The position numbers were made by a program, and so were the translations under genes. The notes beneath the pieces are model-generated. The model was not told where the DNA came from and made no database searches. It was given only the letters and a program-made list of their open reading frames with translations. This document shows positions 12,549 through 24,984 of a stretch of DNA of 64,000 bases, piece by piece. The DNA lies in assembly GCA_958496175.1 (NCBI GenBank), contig OY292276.1:34740449-34804448 (forward strand). The letters run 5' to 3'. Positions within the stretch are counted from its first letter, which is position 1, and each line of letters opens with the position of its first letter. Source of the DNA: Sisyra terminalis (lineage: Eukaryota; Arthropoda; Insecta; Neuroptera; Sisyridae).

Positions 12549-13004
12549 CAAAGCTGTCAGAAAAATATAATCTAAGTTACTTTAAAGTATTTTAGATATC
12601 GAAAAGTAACTTAGATACCTAGATACGCAAAGATCAGATATAGTTTTATTTTGTTTTGTTCTATAACATTCAATTTATACCTTTCATATTAAATTTCTAT
12701 CATATTTTTAAATGTGTTGTATTTACAGAAATTTAGAGCGACATACTTTTTTTCCTGCATTAATGAAGATAAGAAATACATTATCTAATTAATTAACAAC
12801 TTTATTTAATACGCCTCGAAACTTCGTATATACATAGTATACAAAGTAACTAAAAAAGTATCTTTCTAAATATCTTAAGAAGTAACGTAAGATAAACATT
12901 TAAGTTTCTTTTTTTAAGAATAACTAGGTACCCAAAGTAATTTTGGATAATTTTTAAAAATTAACTTATCTAGATACTTTTCCAAAGTATCTTTGACAAC
13001 TCTG
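12549..13004. mobile_element. hAT-type MITE rich in AAGTATCTTAG words, intact copy
   Basis: A 456-bp element with inverted ends (CAAAGCTGTCAG and TTTGACAACTCTG) and a perfect 8-bp duplication, GTTACAAC, at 12541-12548 and 13005-13012. The subterminal parts are full of short, mutually complementary AAGTA(T/A)CTTAGATAC words. Other copies lie at 25-28 kb. Confidence 0.85.
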
Positions 13005-14414
13005 GTTACAACAATCTTTTAAAAAGATCAAGCAAACCGAATGTAATACAATACGAGTATTTTTTTTTTAATCACACAGGTCAATACAACCGAATAAAAA
13101 TAAATATTGTTATACATTCATTGATACTATGGTAAGTATTTCGTTTAATTAAAAAAATATAAAAAACGCACAGCTAAGTAAAAATTGTTTTTCAGGAACA
13201 ATGTTTTTACGGTTTAAATTATGATTTACGTATAGTATGTGTTTCTCTTTTTCTAGGAAGAAAGTTAATGTTTTGTTCAGTGTTCAAATATTTTTTTTTA
13301 ATTCAAAATAAATACACACTTAACATAAACGGTAGGAAAATGCGGAATAAAAATTTATATTGTTTGAAAAATATAACCTACTGAACATTTTTACGACACA
13401 AAAAATATACTAGACTTGTACCTAAAATATTTACAAGAGCTAGAAACTGAAAATGTTAATGAGCTTGAAAATAATGGCAAATAATAGTTAGAACATATAA
13501 ATAAATTTAGCAGCAACATTGTATTTATTTATTACTAATTTCCTTGATTAATACACAGTGTTATATTTTTTCGCTAAGAAATTGTGAGGAAATGGAATTC
13601 TAAATTTCGATAGTTACTCGTATAAATACCTAAATATGGATTCATTATTTTATGAAAAATGTCTTGGTAATTAATTATGATAAAGTTTAGAATCTTCTAT
13701 AGTTGTACGACAATATTCAGTTGTGATATTTGAAAGTTTTTGAACATCTTCAACAATTTCTACCTAATGGACCAATAATCAAGATTTTTTCTTGAGATAC
13801 CAAAAATAAAAACATCTTTTTTTTTTAAATTATAAGGTGTGTTCATTTTTTTTTGAATAACCTAAATCTTTAATGCGTGAATTCTATTCGAATTTGATTA
13901 ACCGTATTAATCGACAAATTCATTTTTTATGGTTTGTTTCGAAACGAATCGCTAAATTATTCAAGAAATTTTCTTTAATTTTCTCAGAAACTTAGATAGA
14001 TACTCTAATTTTTTTAAGAATAACTCTTAAAAAGTGAATAGCATTCTTGAAATGAAGACTTGATTTTTATGGAGGGCAGTAAATAGAAAAGTAGAAAATG
14101 GAGATGTTTACTTTCGTTTGTATCAGTAATGAGAAAGTTTTAATATATTAGGATCGATCGGTAGGCCGGTGTAAGGCTCACAAAAAATATTCAATGAAAA
14201 CTGGAGTACAAAACTCGTTTTTCACGTAAGTTTCTAAATTATTGTTAGTTATCGATTGAATAAATTGGTTGTTGAAAAAAATATTGAAACTGAATTATAA
14301 ATTATTTTTTTAACAAACCACAATATGATAGGAAGGTTACATTCAGTGATCTCTCCGATTTATTATTAGCTCATGAACTTTTGGTGCATGTCAAAAACAT
14401 TATTGAACGCTTAC

Positions 14415-14499
14415 ATTTCCAGGGGGAGGAGAGACGAACTGACGTCGACGACGACAGAAACTATGTTGTCTGCAACCCAAACGACAAGTGCCACATAGT
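14415..14499 (-). promoter_or_regulatory. possible orphan exon or internal promoter in intron 10
   Basis: An unusually GC-rich 80-base patch in AT-rich surroundings. On the minus strand it contains a TCAGTT initiator match (A at 14440) and ends at a donor, AAAT/GTAAGC; an AG acceptor (ACCAG) precedes it at 14500. On the plus strand the same patch is framed by TTTCCAG and a GTATCA donor and has an open frame including NYVVCNPNDKCHIVW. The strand and role cannot be decided. Its 85-bp length would break the frame as a cassette between exons 10 and 11. Confidence 0.25.
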
Positions 14500-15199
14500 C
14501 TGGTATCATTTTATTCATACTTCCAAGGGGCGAAATTAAATCAATCTCTTATTCCATTCATACTAATCTGATTTTTCATATAAATTTCCAATGAGTCAAC
14601 CCTTATAATAAGATGTATTTTTTGAGGCAACTAAAGTAGTTTTCACTTTAAAAATAAGCATTACAAAAAACATATCAGCATCAAACATGTTGACAAAAAA
14701 TATATGTCATAATTTATAAACATCATAATAAATAAAAAAGGGAGTGGATAAACTTTATTAGATAATTTTTTTGAAATAAAATTCATACAGCTTTTATTTC
14801 TACAGTATTACTTTTCTCTAGGTACACCTAATCTGAAATATAAACAGAAACGTAATGCACATGAGTGGAAAATTCGATCTCACGTTTTCATAGGAAATAC
14901 GTTTTACGATTCATCGAAACGAAAAAAATAATTTTGGGTTAGGGTTTCTTGTATATGTTCTTCTACAGTGTGTTAGGTCGCGGACTAGCGATATTTTAAT
15001 ATCGTATTTCGTAAACTTAAAAAGGGGGGTCCCCCCCTTTCAAAAATATCGACCATTTTACTTATTACTAAATTTTTCTTCTCGCATTAGGATTAAAAGT
15101 GGTTATTTCTAAAATTATAAACGCTAATGACACTTTAAAACAATCATTTGAATTGTTATTAGCCTAGCTTTCTACTAATACACTAATATACTAAAATCG

Positions 15200-15615
15200 A
15201 GAAATAAGGACTTAAACTTCAAATTTAACCCTTTTTTTAGCAAAAAAAAAGTTTTTTGCGTCTAGTTAAAGATCCTCCCCCAAATACATACATTAAATTA
15301 TTTGCATCATTAATAATTTAAATTTTATGTAAAAGAATATATGATTTGAGATATTAAACAAAAATGCTACATATAATTTAAGTACGTGTTTTATTTCGTT
15401 CAAATTGTTTTTATCCTCAAATAATGCCAAACTTTCAAGTTAGATGATTTCAATAATATGTAAGTTACAATAATGATATTGGTCTTATTTTGTAGGGAAA
15501 CTCCAATACTTTTAAAACTCCTAATAACATAGCATGATTTTTATTTTTTGGAGTGGGGTTCTTTAACCAGACGCAAAAAACTGTTTTTTTTGCTAAAATG
15601 ACTTTTCACTTATTC
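15200..15615. mobile_element. TIR element with TTTTTTGCGTCTAGTTAAAG arms
   Basis: Inverted arms of about 75 bp. The left contains TTTTTAGCAAAAAAAAAG and GTTTTTTGCGTCTAGTTAAA; the right holds the complement (TTTAACCAGACGCAAAAAAC and TTTTTTTTGCTAAAATG). The centre is AT-rich non-coding sequence. Confidence 0.65.
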
Positions 15616-15682
15616 AACGCCATCTTATCGATTAATTATTATTTAGTGAACAAAAAAATACTCAATTGAAACTGGAGAGATA

Positions 15683-16003
15683 GACTTGGTGGGCAAACAG
15701 TGGATCGTGAACAGGTCGACAATCGATCGCAGGCATTTTAAATAACTTTTTAGATAAATTTCAAATCTTTTAATTGAAAATGTGTACTAAAAATTTAGTA
15801 AACAATGAAACTTGAATTTAAAATAAAACACGCATTTATCTACAACAGATATTACCGATTTCCAAATAGTGCTTTTAATACTCCCTATAACTCATTCTCT
15901 CTTTTTTGTATTTATTTTTAATTTTTTCCATTTTTCGAAGTTGATCCCGTATAAATAAGAAAAATTATTGTCGACCATACAGTATTAAGTTTGCCCACCC
16001 CTG
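15683..16003. mobile_element. TIR element with GGTGGGCAAAC ends
   Basis: TTGGTGGGCAAAC with AACAGGTCGAC at the left, and GTCGACC then AGTTTGCCCACCCCTG at the right, in inverted order, spanning about 320 bp. It is probably another hAT derivative. Confidence 0.6.
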
Positions 16004-16530
16004 ATCTATACAATTTGGGAAAAAAAAGTTTTTAGGTAGATTTTACAGAAGCTATTGTTTTTGTCCTCTTGGTGAAGTTGGAATCTAATTTTTCCATCAC
16101 ATGTATTAATTAGTGGAATAGATTCTTAAAAATACTATTGGTTAAGAAATTTATATACGTGTAATTTAACTGACTTTGCTATAAGACAACTTCTGTAATT
16201 CTCAACCGATTTTGATCAAATTCGATACATTTATTCGTCGAAAGATGACCACAAATGAGTTTAAAGATGAGCGAAATAGGATCACTAGTTTAGAAATAGT
16301 AGCCATTTTTTATGAAAATCATAAAACTCTTGTTTGATGATTTTATTTACAAATAACTATTGATTGAGAAGAGTTAGTTTATTTTTGAAAAATTAGCCGA
16401 ATGGTACAAAATTAGAACATATTAGTTAGAATTATAGGATATCAAGTTTCACGATGAAAATAAATATGAGATACATATGAAAGTTACTATGTAAAAGTTC
16501 ATATGTATACATATGAAAATGTCAATGGAA

Positions 16531-16632
16531 TTTCCTGATATTTCCATTATATATCCATATAGAATTAAATTCTCTGATAATTCCATTATATTTCCAGATT
16601 GAATTAAATTCTCTGATATTTCCAGGTTGTCC
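16531..16632. repeat. short tandem repeat of about 41 bp, 2.5 units
   Basis: Unit: CTGATATTTCCATTATAT, then ATCCATATAGAATTAAATT. The last partial unit reads CTGATATTTCCAGGTTGTCC. It belongs to a dispersed family also seen at 2553-2612, about 10998-11035 and 46977-47022, all containing TTTCCAGGTT-like words. Confidence 0.6.
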
Positions 16633-17185
16633 AGGTATGTAGTCACCTTCATAAAGTTTTATTGAAGAGTTTGGCTATTGAAACGACTTTACCTTGTTTA
16701 TTCAGTCCAATGCAATATAGATTATGTGATATATGCTTGTATTGTTGATTTTCAATTTGGAAAAGAATCATTGATCAACGTCTGTTGTATTGAATATATA
16801 AGTTTTACATAAATGAGCCCTTTATTTGGAAGTGGTTTCAGTCAATATCAAGGATTGACCCACGTGGTAATTTTTTAATTGTAACTAAAGCAAAATATTA
16901 TGTTATTTTTTAAAAGTTAAACTTTTAGGATCTATAAACGTAATTAAGTGTTTGTTTCTGACAAAACAGGAATACATTTTTTTCTATTAAAATATCAAAG
17001 AAATATTTCAGAATGATAAAGAAACTAATCCGTCAAATACTTTTGCTCGAAAGATTTTTCTTAAATTTAAAATGTTTCACTAGATTCTTATCTTTATATC
17101 GGAATAAAATTTGAATAATTTCTAATATTATATTTTTTTAAAATACTAAAGTATTATGCAAAAACGTAGGCTTTATTTTCTTGGT

Positions 17186-17390
17186 TTCATGTCCCTTTTA
17201 GAACCGTTAAATTTGACAACGTTGCATTTTTTACTTTGTTTTTCATTCTATTCGTCTTCAGTCTAATATGGTATACTTTTCCCTTGTGCAGTTGAATTTT
17301 CAGTATGGATCGATTGATTCGCGAATTAAATTAAAAACAAATTAGAAAATGCAGCGTCGTTAGATTTGACAGTTCTAAAAGGAACATGAA
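17186..17390. mobile_element. CTCAAGTCC palindromic MITE, copy 3
   Basis: A diverged copy. Ends TTCATGTCCCTTTTAGAACC and GGTTCTAAAAGGAACATGAA are mirror images when complemented, and AACGTTGCATTTT and GATTCGCGAATTAAATT lie inside. Confidence 0.7.
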
Positions 17391-18538
17391 CTTTTTCTTG
17401 GTTAAAATAACTTACACTTTTTTCAAAATAAACAACTTATAAGTGCATACTGCATAATGTGCTTTATACTCGTTAGAAATTTTAAAACCAGGAACGTTCC
17501 TCATTTATAAGAACATATATGGATCTAGAAGGATATAAAAATATTCCTATATGGTTCATTTAATTGTTGAGTCATTAGGTACATACTGGCTGCCTAAACA
17601 AGAACTATAGCTCTAGCAAATGAAAACTTAACAAAACGTTTGTAATTATGCTAATTAATAGAATTGTGTGAATTAAATAATAAAGAAGTGAAGAAAAATA
17701 ACATGAATTAACTTGTCATCACTTCACAATTGTTTGTTATTCATGAATCACAAGAAATGTAATGTTGAAATTTGAATTATTTATTTTTATATAATTTATG
17801 AATTTTATACTTCAATCCTTAAGTACATAAAAGAAAATTCATAGGAAACAAAATCAGTCATAACCTTGTGACTTACTAAACTCAATCATTTTAAAATGAA
17901 AAAAAATATCAGATGTTTTAGTGTGAGTTTAAAAAATGTTTGTTAATTGTACATATTTTATTGCTACTCTTTTCAAACGAGGATAGGAAAAGCGGAAATA
18001 TATCAACGCAGTACACAGCTGTATTTATCATTAATTACTTAAGAATTACAAAAAAAAAAATAGCGGTAAATTTAATTTATAAATAAAGGGGAAACACAGT
18101 AATACTGCTTATCGTAAATGTATATTTTATTTTTTTGTAATACTACCAACCCATGGATACGTAACTGCATCAATATAATTATTTTAAAAATGGCAAACCA
18201 TAAACAATTTGATGTACAAAAACTTAATGCACTGCACCTAAAATATCGTAATAAAAATGTTGAAAAAATACGTTGGTAACTATGCTTATAACCCAAAAAA
18301 TATATATCTAACTATACATGCTTTTTCTTTGCAATATTTGAAGTTGCATAAATTAGAACGCTTTAAAATGAAAAAAAATAAAGGTTCGAAATATAACTTT
18401 GGAAAATAAAATCTATAAGGTACAAAATATCATCCTTTTTCGGGTAAGATCAGGATGCTATATACAAACACTAGTAGCTGCCCGTTGCATTCGCAACTAA
18501 AGGTTTTATCTTAATAAAATGTTTAAAATGAGATAATA

Positions 18539-18567
18539 AATAAATATAAATAAATAAATAAATAAAG
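18539..18567. repeat. TAAA microsatellite
   Basis: Consecutive AAATAAATAAATAAATAAA units. Other simple repeats in the window are a TA run at about 33238-33256, an ATT run at 45772-45796 and a TATG run at about 46751-46766. Confidence 0.8.
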
Positions 18568-19026
18568 AAGATAATAATAATCAAAGTGTTGGTAATATAA
18601 AAAAAAGTTTATCTAAAATTATATTAAGAAATAAAATATAAGTGTTTTGTTATATCATTTTAATAACAACATTTTAAATAACGTAATTTCACTAAATTAG
18701 TATGAAAGTAGTACTTATACCAAATAGGCGATTTTAAATTTTGGTTCGTGTTTCAACAATCAAACTTTTTAAAACCTATTTTTTTATGAACCAATGGTTG
18801 TGATCTGGAGTACCTAATTATATATTAGGCTGAAAAGCATTAAGGTAGCAATTTTTTGCCATATATTTCACTGCCAATTCAAATATTCCACCTATTTCCA
18901 ACAATTTTGATAAGTAGATATATCTGAAAAGGTTAAGTTAAGTTTATAAGTGAGCATTATGTTTTTTGGCTTTCACATATTGTAAACCTGAATATCCGAA
19001 ATACGTATTCACAAATAAATACATTA

Positions 19027-19260
19027 GTGAGTGAGTACCCTTACCAACGTTTTGAATGCGTCAGTGGGGATAACAGAGTGCATTCGCATAGCCCATTCTG
19101 CACGGACGCACGGCAAGATATCCTATTTTTATATATGATATTGTACTGTTTCCAATTCAAAGAAAATTGTGGGATTTCAAAGTTACCAAAAGAGGGCATT
19201 AGTTATACAAAAGAAAAGCTGGTATTGCGCATGCGTCTGTCTGTAGGAAACTTTTCTGTA
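19027..19260. other. unexplained GC-richer island with a donor match
   Basis: Open on the plus strand for 78 codons without recognised motifs. On the minus strand ATGCGAATGCACTC leads to a donor, CGTTG/GTAAGG, at 19045; that frame ends in phase 0 and would not join exon 11 correctly. Its role is unknown. Confidence 0.25.
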
Positions 19261-19590
19261 TAGTAATATATATTACGCAGTGAATACTCGTAGGTTAGTT
19301 TAGGTGGAAATACTACTACCACGTCACATGAACTTACATGAAATCACGATACTGTAAAACCAGTAAATTGACTTACATGAGAACAGTGTAAACATTACAG
19401 TTGTTATCATTATGATTATATTACTTTCCAAATTTCGTTCTTTCTAACACTGAAGTATTGCACCCTTTCGTCATGTGATTTTTGTAATAGCGGTATGTTT
19501 CCGCTTTTAACCACATTCATCAACAACTTTCAAAATGCCATAAAATGAAATTTTTGGACTTCGCATTCCCACCAAAAGAAAAACAACTCT

Positions 19591-19745
19591 TGGTTCAAAT
19601 AGCTTTTAGAAGCATTAAAATCAGGCAACGTTTTATTTTCTATTTTGTTTTTAATTTAATTCGCGAAAAATAGCCCCATAATGAAAAATTAGCGACAAAA
19701 AAGAAAATTATGCGATATTAGAATTGATTAAGAAAAATATGGAAT
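19591..19745. mobile_element. CTCAAGTCC palindromic MITE, left-half fragment
   Basis: Only the left arm and centre are recognisable: CTTTTAGAAGC, CAGGCAACGTTTTATTTTC, AATTTAATTCGCGAA. The right arm is missing or replaced. Confidence 0.6.
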
Positions 19746-21957
19746 TTGTACCGGACTTTTTGTTTTCTAAATGATTGGAAGACATTTTGTTACAAAGCAA
19801 ACAGACCTCTACAAAAGACCACGAATATAATACCAGGTAAGTCAACTTCCCTATGCCAGACGTCGGTGATAGTAGATAGTGCAAAATTAAATATTAGTTT
19901 TGACACATTTATAGTTTTGTAATACGTATACCCGATTATGCTACGTAGTCATAATAATATTGCAGAATGATAAGGAAAGAAACTAACCCGGCGAATACTT
20001 CTGCCCTGAAGATTTTTCCAAGAAATCAAAATGTTTTTTGATATATTTCTAATTCTACTAAGGTATTACGCATAAAAAATCCTAGGTGTATTGTATGGAG
20101 GATTTAAAAAACAAATAAAATTAATTTTAATTTTTATTATGCATTTACATTTATGATTTGAGATTAAAGCAAAAAAAATAGTTTTGTTTGAAAATCACAT
20201 CTATATAAATTTCAAGGTAAACCTTTGCAGTTATTGTTCTATACATTAAATTGCATTTTAAAATTAAAAAAAAAAACTAAAATTAATCAAAAACTTAACG
20301 ACAGAATGTTTGTCTGATGAAAAAAAAATACTTCCAAAAAATATAAGAATAAATTATAATTAAATTTTGAAGTGAAAAGCAGCGCAATAAGATAAATGAT
20401 ATTTATTTTCTAATTACATCATTGAATGTATCGTACATATTATCTCTTCATTCAAGGTTTTTCCATCATTCAATAATTTATAATATTTTTCTTTGCCATT
20501 CGTTAACTATAAACACTAATTGTTCAGTGACGAATTACAACACAAAATTAACATTGTATACATAACATTTTGCTATGAGAATTGGACGCTTACATTGATG
20601 TTTTTATATTAATTTATTCTGCATTTTTGATCAGATGTTACACAGAAAAATATCTATCGAAATTTTCTTAGAAACTTTTTCTTTAAAAGGAAAAAGAATG
20701 TAAATAACACACAATACCCATTCCAATCCTTGAATTTTAGGAACTCTACGTAAACTGGTTTATCTAGTTTATAATTTAAAAAAAATACAAATATTTTTTA
20801 ATGAAGAAAAAAAGGATGATTCTGTTGAAAAAATTTAATTCATATTATGTTTCCCTGACAAAACTACATATAATTTGAAACAACAAAAGTAATTAACTTA
20901 AATTGAATTTTTACGAATCAAACCTAAACAAAACAAAGCATAATGTTAAAAAATGACTTCAACAAAGGAGTGGTAATTATATCTCCAAAGGTCGACATAG
21001 TAAAATATCCATTTAAAAAAAGCATGGAATCGAGTACCTAACTGTAAATGGAAAATATTTGAAATCTGTAATTTGCTAGACAGAATAATCTTTTGTTAGC
21101 CAAAAACAAAGAAAATATGAAATACAAAAGTAATTTCCATAGACATTTTGGTGAATCATTTTTTTTTTTCATTTTCTAGCTGATTTAAATAACTGTTTAC
21201 CGTCAATGTTGCGGTTGAATGCTCATCTTTTTCGAGGGGATATTAAATCAACCTAATTTATTTCGAAATTTTCATTCCAAAACAAATACGAACACAATCA
21301 CAGCCAGTTCAAAATGTAACTAGACCTGGCTACTATAATAATTATTAGACCACTTTTAATTTCCTTTAGACTTTTGACAAAGTGGGAACAAGTGAATTTA
21401 CACCTATACTAACAAAATCATTCGCTTGGCTGACTTTAATACAATGAATTATAAATTTAAATATAAAATAGTAGACTGTGAAATTGTAACAGATGGTTCT
21501 AAATTATAATTATAACTGGTGCATTTTTTACTTTACCTTATGACAAATATTTTATCGAAGAAATTTGAATTTTTCCTATGATATTCCTATGCTTGGTTTA
21601 TTTGAAATAATATTATTCAAAGGCACTACCACTATGTAGAAGTGTAAGAAAGTACCAAATTAAAATAGTTTATTCTATATTTAATAAATCTGTAAACAAC
21701 GATTATGTTGAACACTGACTATGAGTCCACCTACCAATGAATGCGTTTTCCTGCATTTATGAGGGCTAGTAATGGATCCCTTAATCTTCCCGTTACGGTG
21801 TTAAAAATAGAATACATAATACGGTGATATGTATTTACTATATTTGAAAAAAATGTTTGAAATTCTGTGATATTTGAATATTTAAAAATATTGTTTCAAA
21901 TGATCAAAGTTTAAGTTGAAATGCATCAATTAATATCGTTATTATAGTTATTTTTTA

Positions 21958-22143
21958 CCATTATTTAACGTTGCTTATAACAACTAAGGTCTTTAGCGAC
22001 TCTAGAGTTAATAAAAATCCGTATTTGAGAATATGCGAATTTGAGAATCGTTTATAATATCGGAAAATTGCTCGATACGAGGATTGAACCCAACACCTAT
22101 CAATTTTGGAGCAGTAACCTTAACTAATCGGTCCCCAGAAGGC
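21958..22143 (-). mobile_element. tRNA-derived SINE, copy 4
   Basis: A reverse-orientation copy with a good B box (GGTTCAATCCTCGTATCGAG on the minus strand) and the standard 3' end. A roughly 30-bp insertion or local duplication (repeated GAGAAT words) interrupts the body. Confidence 0.7.
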
Positions 22144-22375
22144 AATTGTAATTATTATCAATTATACCTATGAGAAATAACAGTTTACTTGAGTATTCCT
22201 GTCACAATTTCCGAAATGAAATATCTCAGCTGAGCTCGTCAATCACGTATGCTCATTCAAGACATATATGAGGATAAAATATGAAGCAAGTGTGCAATAC
22301 ATCTGTTGCATAAAGGATGCAAAATAAAGGCATGCGCAAAAATACCCCATACTAACGGATGTTTGATTAATATCC

Positions 22376-22424
22376 CCCCCCCCCCGCCCGAAACATCGCA
22401 CGTAATTAATGGATGGCCCCTTTG
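22376..22424 (-). mobile_element. lone terminal end of the CATCCATTAATTACG element
   Basis: GGCCATCCATTAATTACGTG on the minus strand, next to a run of about 12 C residues. This explains the KGPSINYVR peptide in the overlapping open frame, which is a transposon end and not a gene. The other end was not found. Confidence 0.5.
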
Positions 22425-24060
22425 GGTATTTCAAAGAAAAACTTTTTAATAAATTTCGATTAAAACTATTTGAATATATTCTAAAAGTAACTAATCCAAA
22501 ACTAATATGGATATTACGTATTACTTAATTTGAAAGACTCTATTATAACGCTTATATGTATGTTCATTATTGATTGTGTATATTGACTATATAAAAATCA
22601 ACATAAATGAAATTTTGTTAAAAAAATATTTTTTATATAATTTAAAGTTAATTATATTCGCTTGAAAAAGTAGTAATAAACTGGGAAACGTTGGGCAAAA
22701 ATAAAAAAGTATAAACTATTTAAAAATAAAAGATCCTTAAAAAGAGTCAGAACTACCACAAATTGAAGATAAACTACAGGATCGAAATCAATAATAAATA
22801 TATATATTGACTAGGTTTATACATTTATTGATTTAATGTGGCGTATATATATATAAAATATACAACGTGCCTCACTTTAGTAACCGCGGATTAAGTTCTT
22901 AATGTAACAAAATAAATAATAAATAATTTTACACATTAACAAACCCTTAAATACAAACTTTCACGCATACTTATAAATTAATTATACATTCTATTAATTT
23001 AAATGTCATAATTAAAAACATTTTATCCACGTACAATTCACGTATTAAAAAGTATGCTAATACCTCAGTATATGAAAACCTGAATTAACTAATATTTAAA
23101 AAAAACAAGAATTCCAATGTATCCGTATTTTAACAATGTTTAAGAGTACTTACGACCTATGTCAAAGAGTATTTTCTTATTGAATATTTACATATATTTA
23201 AAAACAAAGTTTATATTTTATAATCACGTTTAAATAAAATTTAAAAAAAAGGTTGCCTTTAAGAAATAATCTGAATTGATATACAAGGGCAAAGAAGGTG
23301 TTTATATTCTTTTTTATGAGTCCAAAGTTTAAAGGGAACATAAAAAAGGATTAATTAACGATGTTATTATTCTTTTGCTTATTAAAAATTGAAAAATGAA
23401 ACCTTTTTCTTTTCAAAAAAATGAATGTGTCTATTAGTCCATGCTTGAAATCGATAAATCTTATTGGTAGTTACGGTCCTGGATGTTAACATCTAAAGAG
23501 ACCAAGAGATCTACTTACAGAGAATATCTTTTTCAATCTGTGGGCATCTTTGGTTCAATTATTAAAACTTTCAAATCAGTACAGATACTTACATAAAAAT
23601 ATAGGTGTTCTTTAAGAATATTTAAAAGACTTACATGATTATTCATTTCTAAATGGCAAAAGCTTTATTATTTTAATAATTTTTATTATAACTTGTTGAA
23701 TTATCGAAACAAATATATAATTTTAAAATTACCAATCATTTCTGAGATAATATCTTATCAGTAAAACATTTATATGCGACAATGAGTCACTGTAAATCTT
23801 ACTGCTTAACTTTCTTTGAATACTAAAAGATAATTTATGAGGAAAAGATAAAAGTTAATTGCTCTTTGATTTTTTTTGTATTGTATTTGTAAAAAAACAT
23901 TACCTTTAAATCATTGGTTATAATCCTTTTGAATAAAACTATATTCACATATTTATTTAAAGGCAATGGTGAACTATTGGTTTAATTGGAAAATAAAAAG
24001 GAACATCAACAATAACAAAAATGTTCACACAACAATTGATTAGAGCGGCATAGCCCTCAC

Positions 24061-24200
24061 CTTAACACAGTCATACACCGACTGAATCGAAGTATACTGA
24101 ACACTTGGCCACGCGAGTTAACAGCAACAACAAAAACACCATACGCCGTCCTTCCGTCTCACAATCTCAACAGTTCTACACACTCAGCTGATATTGCCGC
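24061..24200 (-). promoter_or_regulatory. candidate internal supervillin promoter with short coding first exon
   Basis: A GC-richer island inside intron 10. Reading the minus strand, two arthropod-type initiator matches (TTCAGT, with the A at 24098 and 24083) precede an ATG at 24074 and a splice donor AAG/GTGAGG at 24061. The 14 coding bases (ATGACTGTGTTAAG) leave two bases of a codon, exactly the phase exon 11 needs, so the product would begin MTVLRQNVSKSKS. No TATA box is seen, which is common for initiator promoters. Frame agreement has a one-in-three chance of being accidental, so this is a good candidate and not proof. Confidence 0.5.
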
Positions 24201-24684
24201 CAGTAAATAATTATTCAGTGTTCTAATAAAAAAAAAAAGTACACACATACTACATATAGGTACAGTAACGTTTAGCAGCCAGACATTGAGGTGAACCAAA
24301 AAGGGACATTTCATAATGGGACAAGACGAAACGTTGTGGAAAAAAACCCATGAAATTACTTAGGTACAAGTAATAATAAGCTGCAGTGCGGAAGTACTGT
24401 TCATTCAATGGCTTATCTGACGATTATAAAAAGCACAATCTGTAAATAACTGCCTTTAGATTATGAACCGTTAGACAGGAACAATCTTTTTCACTACGTT
24501 CAATGCATTTAAATTTTATTTCTATATGAAAGAATGATTTTTGATTCCATTGAAGAAACTGCAGTTCTTACAACGAAATACGAATATTTTTCCTTGTATT
24601 TTAAGAAATGTTATTCGAAATTTTTATATTTTTATTTTTTTAAGAAGCTGTAGTTGTTAGATTTTAGTTAATATAATTTCTGAG

Positions 24685-24787
24685 CTGAAGTCCCTTTTAG
24701 CACAATCAAATCTGGCAACGTTGAATTTTCACTTTGTTTTTTATTCTATTCGCGATTCTTTGGTTAATTCAATATTCTAATACTAGA
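24685..24787. mobile_element. CTCAAGTCC palindromic MITE, left-half fragment
   Basis: Left arm only: CTGAAGTCCCTTTTAGCAC, AATCTGGCAACGTTG, TATTCGCGATTCTTTGG. Broken after AATACTAGAGG. Confidence 0.6.
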
Positions 24788-24984
24788 GGACCCCTGTGCA
24801 TCAGTACAAAATATTTTTTCAATCGTATATTTCTTAATAAACTATGTTGTCGATTACTGTAACACCATTTTCTTATTCCTGACATGGTGTTTCAAAAACT
24901 TGAGTTTTTAAAGAAACTGATATAACAGTTCTAGAAAATACGGTATAAAATTGACTATATGTAAAACACTACTAAACAAAATTA

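Noticed and set aside
22243..22434. Minus-strand open frame beginning MKYPKGPSINYVRCFG
   Set aside because: KGPSINYVR is the translation of the CATCCATTAATTACG transposon end, and the rest is AT-rich intron.
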